Position numbers and translations under genes: made by a program
Shown: positions 7,596 to 9,883 of the stretch, in pieces
Numbering within the stretch: position 1 is the first letter of the stretch
How the letters are laid out: every line of letters begins with the position of its first letter
Source of the DNA: Patescibacteria group bacterium
Lineage (GTDB): Bacteria; Patescibacteriota; Minisyncoccia; Minisyncoccales; S141-161
Length of the DNA stretch: 9,883 nt
NCBI GenBank assembly: GCA_015491015.1
Contig: WFWQ01000054.1
Location: 1-9,883, forward strand
Reading direction: 5' to 3'
Notes under the pieces: generated by a model
Seen by the model: only the letters and a program-made list of their open reading frames with translations
Told to the model about the DNA's origin: nothing
Databases searched by the model: none

Positions 7596-9407
7596 ATGAA
7601 AGAGTTATTGGGGCATCTTGTAACTGTAATTTTGATATTTTTTGTATTTATAAGCTTTATAGCACTTTCCTCTCAAAATCTGCCTGAAAAAAAAGAGGTT
7701 TCTCCTTTAGAGTTAATCCAAATGATTAAAGAAGGAAAGGTAGAAGAGCTCTTAGTTAAACCAGATACCATTGAAGCTAAAAGCAAAAATCAAATCTTTT
7801 GGACTAAAAAAGATCTCACTCAACCTGGTTTAGAGTTTTTATTTCAATTAGGTCTTGAAAAAGAAGACCTCCAAAAAGTAAAGCTTAAGTTTAAACCTCC
7901 CTCAGGAATTTCTGGTGTTTTGTTGTCTTTATTATTCCCTCTTCTCACTTTTCTCCTTTTAGGCCTTTTATTTTTAAGTTTTATGAAGAGAGCCCAAGGT
8001 TCTGCAATGAAAGCTTTTGATTTCACTCAAGCTAAAGCTAGAATATTTGGCAAAGGAGGTTTGTCTTTAAAAGAAAAAGTAACTTTTAAAGATGTAGCTG
8101 GGTTAGAAGAAGCTAAAGAAGAGTTAAAGGAAGTTGTAGATTTTCTAAAAAACACCAAAAAGTATCTTAGGATGGGAGCCAGAATACCTCGAGGAATCTT
8201 GTTATCTGGACCTCCTGGAACAGGCAAAACTTTGTTAGCTAAAGCTGTAGCAGGTGAAGCTAATGTACCTTTCTTTTCAATTTCAGGATCTGAATTTGTA
8301 GAACTTTTTGTGGGAGTTGGAGCTGCAAGGGTAAGAAGCCTTTTTGCTCAAGCTAAAAGATTTGCTCCCTCTATTATCTTCATCGATGAGTTAGATGCTA
8401 TTGGTAGAAGAAGAGGGGTAGGCTTAACTGGAGTGCACGAAGAAAGAGAGCAAGCTTTAAACCAAATCTTGGTAGAAATGGACGGATTTGAAAGAGATGA
8501 AAGAGTTATTGTTTTAGCTGCAACTAATAGGCCTGATGTCTTGGATCCAGCTTTGTTGAGGCCAGGAAGATTTGATCGAAGGATAAATATAGATCTTCCA
8601 GATTTAAAAGAAAGAGAAGCAATCTTAAAGATCCATTCCCGAGGGAAGCCTTTAGCTGAAGACGTAAATTTGAGAGAAATTGCAGAAAGAACTCCAGGCT
8701 TTTCTGGAGCAGATTTAGCTAATTTAATGAATGAAGCTGCAATCTTAGCAGCGAGAAGAAATAAAGAGAAGATTACTCAAGCAGAACTTTTTGAAGCCAT
8801 CGAAAAAGTTTTGCTAGGTCCTGAAAGGAAAAGCTTCGCTCTTTCTGAAAAAGAAAAGAAAATTGCAGCTTACCATGAAGCAGGTCATGCTATTGTAGCT
8901 GAAATGCTTCCTGGAGGGGAACCTGTAAGAAAAGTTTCAATTGTATCTCGTGGATTTGCTGCAGGATACACTTTAAGAACTCCAAGCGAAGAAAGAAAGT
9001 TTAAAACTAAAAAAGAGTTCATTGAAGAAATTGCAATATTGTTAGGAGGATACTGCGCAGAAGAGTTAGTGTTTAAAGATGTAACTACGGGAGCTTCAAG
9101 CGATCTTCAAAAAGCTTCTTTCTTAGCCAGAAAGTTAGTTAAAGAGTACGGAATGTCAAAGTTAGGGCCTATATCTTTTTCTGAACCTTCTAACTTAACT
9201 CCTTGGGAAAAGGAGTATTCAGAAGAGGTAGCCTTTTTGATTGACAAAGAAGTAGCTAACATTATCAAGCAAGCTAAACAAAAAGCTACTAAAGTGCTTA
9301 AAGAAAATAAAAAACTTTTAGATGAGTTAGCTAAAATTTTAATCGACAAAGAGGTGATAGAGGAAAAAGAACTTAAAGAAATTATCAAGAAGTTTAAAAA
9401 GTCTTGA
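7596..9407 (+). CDS. ftsH: ATP-dependent zinc metalloprotease FtsH
   Basis: The 603-residue protein is a complete, compact FtsH, a membrane-anchored hexameric AAA+ protease that degrades damaged membrane proteins and short-lived regulators. It has a membrane segment at about 8-25, a small outside domain to about 105 and a second membrane segment at about 107-129. The AAA domain follows with Walker A GPPGTGKT (205-212), pore loop FVG (238-240), Walker B IIFIDE (260-265) and the second region of homology ending in RPGRFDR (322-328, Arg fingers R325 and R328). The protease domain has HEAGH (427-431) with D503 in ASSDL as the third zinc ligand. A charged helical tail ends the protein. All key residues are present, so it should be active. 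A Shine-Dalgarno 6 nt upstream supports the start. It sits 3 nt after the S1 gene and ends with TGA, which also serves as evidence for the standard code. Confidence 0.98.
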   Translation: MKELLGHLVTVILIFFVFISFIALSSQNLPEKKEVSPLELIQMIKEGKVEELLVKPDTIEAKSKNQIFWTKKDLTQPGLEFLFQLGLEKEDLQKVKLKFKPPSGISGVLLSLLFPLLTFLLLGLLFLSFMKRAQGSAMKAFDFTQAKARIFGKGGLSLKEKVTFKDVAGLEEAKEELKEVVDFLKNTKKYLRMGARIPRGILLSGPPGTGKTLLAKAVAGEANVPFFSISGSEFVELFVGVGAARVRSLFAQAKRFAPSIIFIDELDAIGRRRGVGLTGVHEEREQALNQILVEMDGFERDERVIVLAATNRPDVLDPALLRPGRFDRRINIDLPDLKEREAILKIHSRGKPLAEDVNLREIAERTPGFSGADLANLMNEAAILAARRNKEKITQAELFEAIEKVLLGPERKSFALSEKEKKIAAYHEAGHAIVAEMLPGGEPVRKVSIVSRGFAAGYTLRTPSEERKFKTKKEFIEEIAILLGGYCAEELVFKDVTTGASSDLQKASFLARKLVKEYGMSKLGPISFSEPSNLTPWEKEYSEEVAFLIDKEVANIIKQAKQKATKVLKENKKLLDELAKILIDKEVIEEKELKEIIKKFKKS

Positions 9408-9432
9408 GTTTACCTGGAAGTTAGAGTATTTT
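9404..9432 (+). promoter_or_regulatory. Possible promoter of the tRNA pair
   Basis: TTGAGT (9404-9409), partly inside the ftsH stop codon, is followed by 17 bp and TATTTT (9427-9432). Each box matches the consensus at four of six positions. Transcription would begin near 9439, about four bases before the mature tRNA-Ile 5' end. The position is good but the match is modest, and read-through from ftsH is an equal alternative since no terminator is visible between them. Confidence 0.4.
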
Positions 9433-9442
9433 AAAAATGGGA

Positions 9443-9515
9443 GCGCCCGTAGCTCAGCGGTTAGAGCACCACTCTTATAAAGTGGGGGTCGGAGGTTCGA
9501 ATCCTCCCGGGCGCA
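9443..9515 (+). tRNA. tRNA-Ile (anticodon UAU)
   Basis: The 73-nt gene folds into a complete cloverleaf. The acceptor GCGCCCG (9443-9449) pairs fully with CGGGCGC (9508-9514). The D arm is GCTC/GAGC, the anticodon stem is CCACT/AGTGG (9469-9473 and 9481-9485), and the T arm is GGAGG-TTCGAAT-CCTCC (9491-9507). The seven-base anticodon loop reads CTTATAA, placing TAT at 9476-9478, followed by A37 as expected for an ANN-decoding tRNA. This reads the AUA isoleucine codon. The discriminator base is A (9515), as in isoleucine tRNAs, and CCA is not encoded. Most bacteria instead use a CAU anticodon whose C34 is changed to lysidine by TilS. No intron or broken stem is present. Confidence 0.95.
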
Positions 9516-9524
9516 CTTTAAGTT

Positions 9525-9598
9525 GGGCGGGTAGCTCAGTTGGTTAGAGCGTCCCGGTGACATCGGGAAGGTCAGAGGTTCGAATCCTCTCCCGCCCA
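9525..9598 (+). tRNA. tRNA-Val (anticodon GAC)
   Basis: The 74-nt cloverleaf has a fully G-C acceptor, GGGCGGG (9525-9531) with CCCGCCC (9591-9597). The D arm is GCTC/GAGC, and the anticodon stem is TCCCG/CGGGA (9552-9556 and 9564-9568). The T arm is AGAGG-TTCGAAT-CCTCT (9574-9590). The loop GTGACAT gives anticodon GAC at 9559-9561, reading GUC and GUU. Position 32 is G rather than the usual pyrimidine. CCA is not encoded. It lies 9 nt after tRNA-Ile, so both are probably cut from one transcript. Confidence 0.96.
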
Positions 9599-9605
9599 CT
9601 AAAAT

Positions 9606-9613
9606 GGAGGTGA
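9606..9613 (+). promoter_or_regulatory. Consensus Shine-Dalgarno sequence before a mini-ORF
   Basis: GGAGGTGA is a full match to the complement of the 16S rRNA 3' end. It lies six bases (counted from GGAGG) before the ATG at 9617, not before the GTG start of the pseudouridine synthase at 9636. It is the strongest ribosome binding site noticed in the window and therefore points to real initiation at 9617. Confidence 0.75.
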
Positions 9614-9616
9614 GAA

Positions 9617-9649
9617 ATGGAAAGTGAGATAAAAAGTGAGGATAATTAA
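9617..9649 (+). CDS. Ten-codon mini-ORF overlapping the pseudouridine synthase start
   Basis: ATG at 9617 opens a frame encoding MESEIKSEDN and stopping at TAA 9647-9649. It has an ideal Shine-Dalgarno and spacing, and overlaps the GTG at 9636 by 14 nt in a different frame. It could be a leader peptide that brings ribosomes to the weak GTG start by coupling, or the true 5' end of the synthase gene separated by a frameshift in the A5 run at 9631-9635. Removing one A would join MESEIK to the synthase frame. Which of these holds cannot be told from one sequence. Confidence 0.4.
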   Translation: MESEIKSEDN

Positions 9650-9883
9650 AGAAAGCCAAAATTTTATAATTGTAGAAAAACCAGCCAATCTGCCAACTAC
9701 TAAAGAAGGAGACAATCAAGAATCTTTAGAAGAGAAAATAAAAGAAATTTTCTCATATTTAGCCAATCTGCCTCGAGCAGGAATCTGTCATAGATTAGAT
9801 AAAGATACTTCAGGGTTAATTTTAATTGCTAAAAACCAAAAAGCTTTAAAGCACTTTCAAAATCAATTTAAAAAGCGCCAAAT
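9636..9883 (+). CDS. RluA/RluD-family 23S rRNA pseudouridine synthase, N-terminal part
   Basis: An open frame from GTG 9636 runs off the right edge after 82 codons. An in-frame TAA at 9630 prevents any earlier start in this frame. FIIVEKPANLPT (10-21) is the usual first strand of the catalytic domain, and HRLDKDTSGL at 52-61 is the family signature with catalytic Asp at D55, followed by ILIAKN. The enzyme isomerises uridine to pseudouridine in rRNA or tRNA. No room remains for the N-terminal S4 domain found in RluD and RluC, so the layout is closer to RluA; target sites are unknown. Local context is odd: the best ribosome binding site belongs to the overlapping mini-ORF, and only a weak GTGA at 9624-9627 fits this GTG. 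The gene follows two tRNA genes and may share their transcript. Confidence 0.88.
   Translation, partial: MRIIKESQNFIIVEKPANLPTTKEGDNQESLEEKIKEIFSYLANLPRAGICHRLDKDTSGLILIAKNQKALKHFQNQFKKRQ

Noticed and set aside
9408..9442. Intrinsic terminator between ftsH and the tRNA genes
   Set aside because: No GC-rich hairpin followed by a T run is visible; the short gap instead holds a modest promoter-like sequence.
9339..9719. Minus-strand frame of 126 residues across the two tRNA genes, with segments such as GRGFEPLTFP and REDSNLRPPLY
   Set aside because: These peptides are well-known false proteins made by translating the antisense of tRNA genes. The frame covers the end of ftsH, both tRNAs and the synthase start.
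9683..9772. 12-nt direct repeat AGCCAATCTGCC at 9683-9694 and 9761-9772
   Set aside because: Both copies are in frame and encode ANLP within the synthase; only two copies, 78 bp apart, with no further structure, so chance or codon preference is the simplest explanation.

Overview
The window is AT-rich bacterial DNA with genes packed end to end, short or overlapping junctions, TAA and TGA as the stop codons used, and tRNA genes without an encoded CCA end. Conserved TGA stops (metallo-hydrolase, FtsH) argue for the standard bacterial code and against the UGA-glycine code of Gracilibacteria/Absconditabacteria. The short three-domain S1 protein, compact FtsH, DPM1-like glycosyltransferase and tight packing resemble a Candidate Phyla Radiation (Patescibacteria, perhaps Parcubacteria-like) genome. 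That placement is an inference from general resemblance, not a phylogeny.

Layout. Positions 1-6639 are one minus-strand operon, read from right to left: a UPF0173/UlaG-like metallo-beta-lactamase-fold hydrolase, a 105-residue single-pass membrane protein with a TTG start, DNA gyrase subunit A, a family 2 glycosyltransferase of the DPM1-like type with a membrane tail, a GalE-like sugar-nucleotide epimerase, and a multi-pass GT-C/STT3-like membrane protein cut by the left edge. Junctions are overlaps of 4, 14, 1 and 8 nt plus one gap of 10 nt, so the six genes are probably cotranscribed. The last three form a plausible surface-glycan cassette: an epimerase that shapes a nucleotide sugar, a transferase that may load sugar onto a polyprenyl phosphate, and a GT-C enzyme that may use such lipid-linked donors outside the membrane.

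Positions 6640-6749 are a 110-bp divergent promoter region. Both strands carry a TTGATT -35 box, an 18-bp spacer and a good -10 box placed so close to the start codon that both messages would have leaders of only about 7-9 nt. The two -35 boxes lie inside a perfect 9-bp inverted repeat.

Positions 6750-9407 (plus strand) hold an S1-type RNA-binding protein and, 3 nt later, the membrane protease FtsH. Two tandem tRNA genes follow: tRNA-Ile with the anticodon UAU, which is rare in bacteria, and tRNA-Val(GAC). The window ends inside an RluA-family pseudouridine synthase gene. Its GTG start is overlapped by a ten-codon mini-ORF that owns the only strong Shine-Dalgarno sequence there. No CRISPR array, insertion sequence, prophage gene or clear intrinsic terminator was seen.
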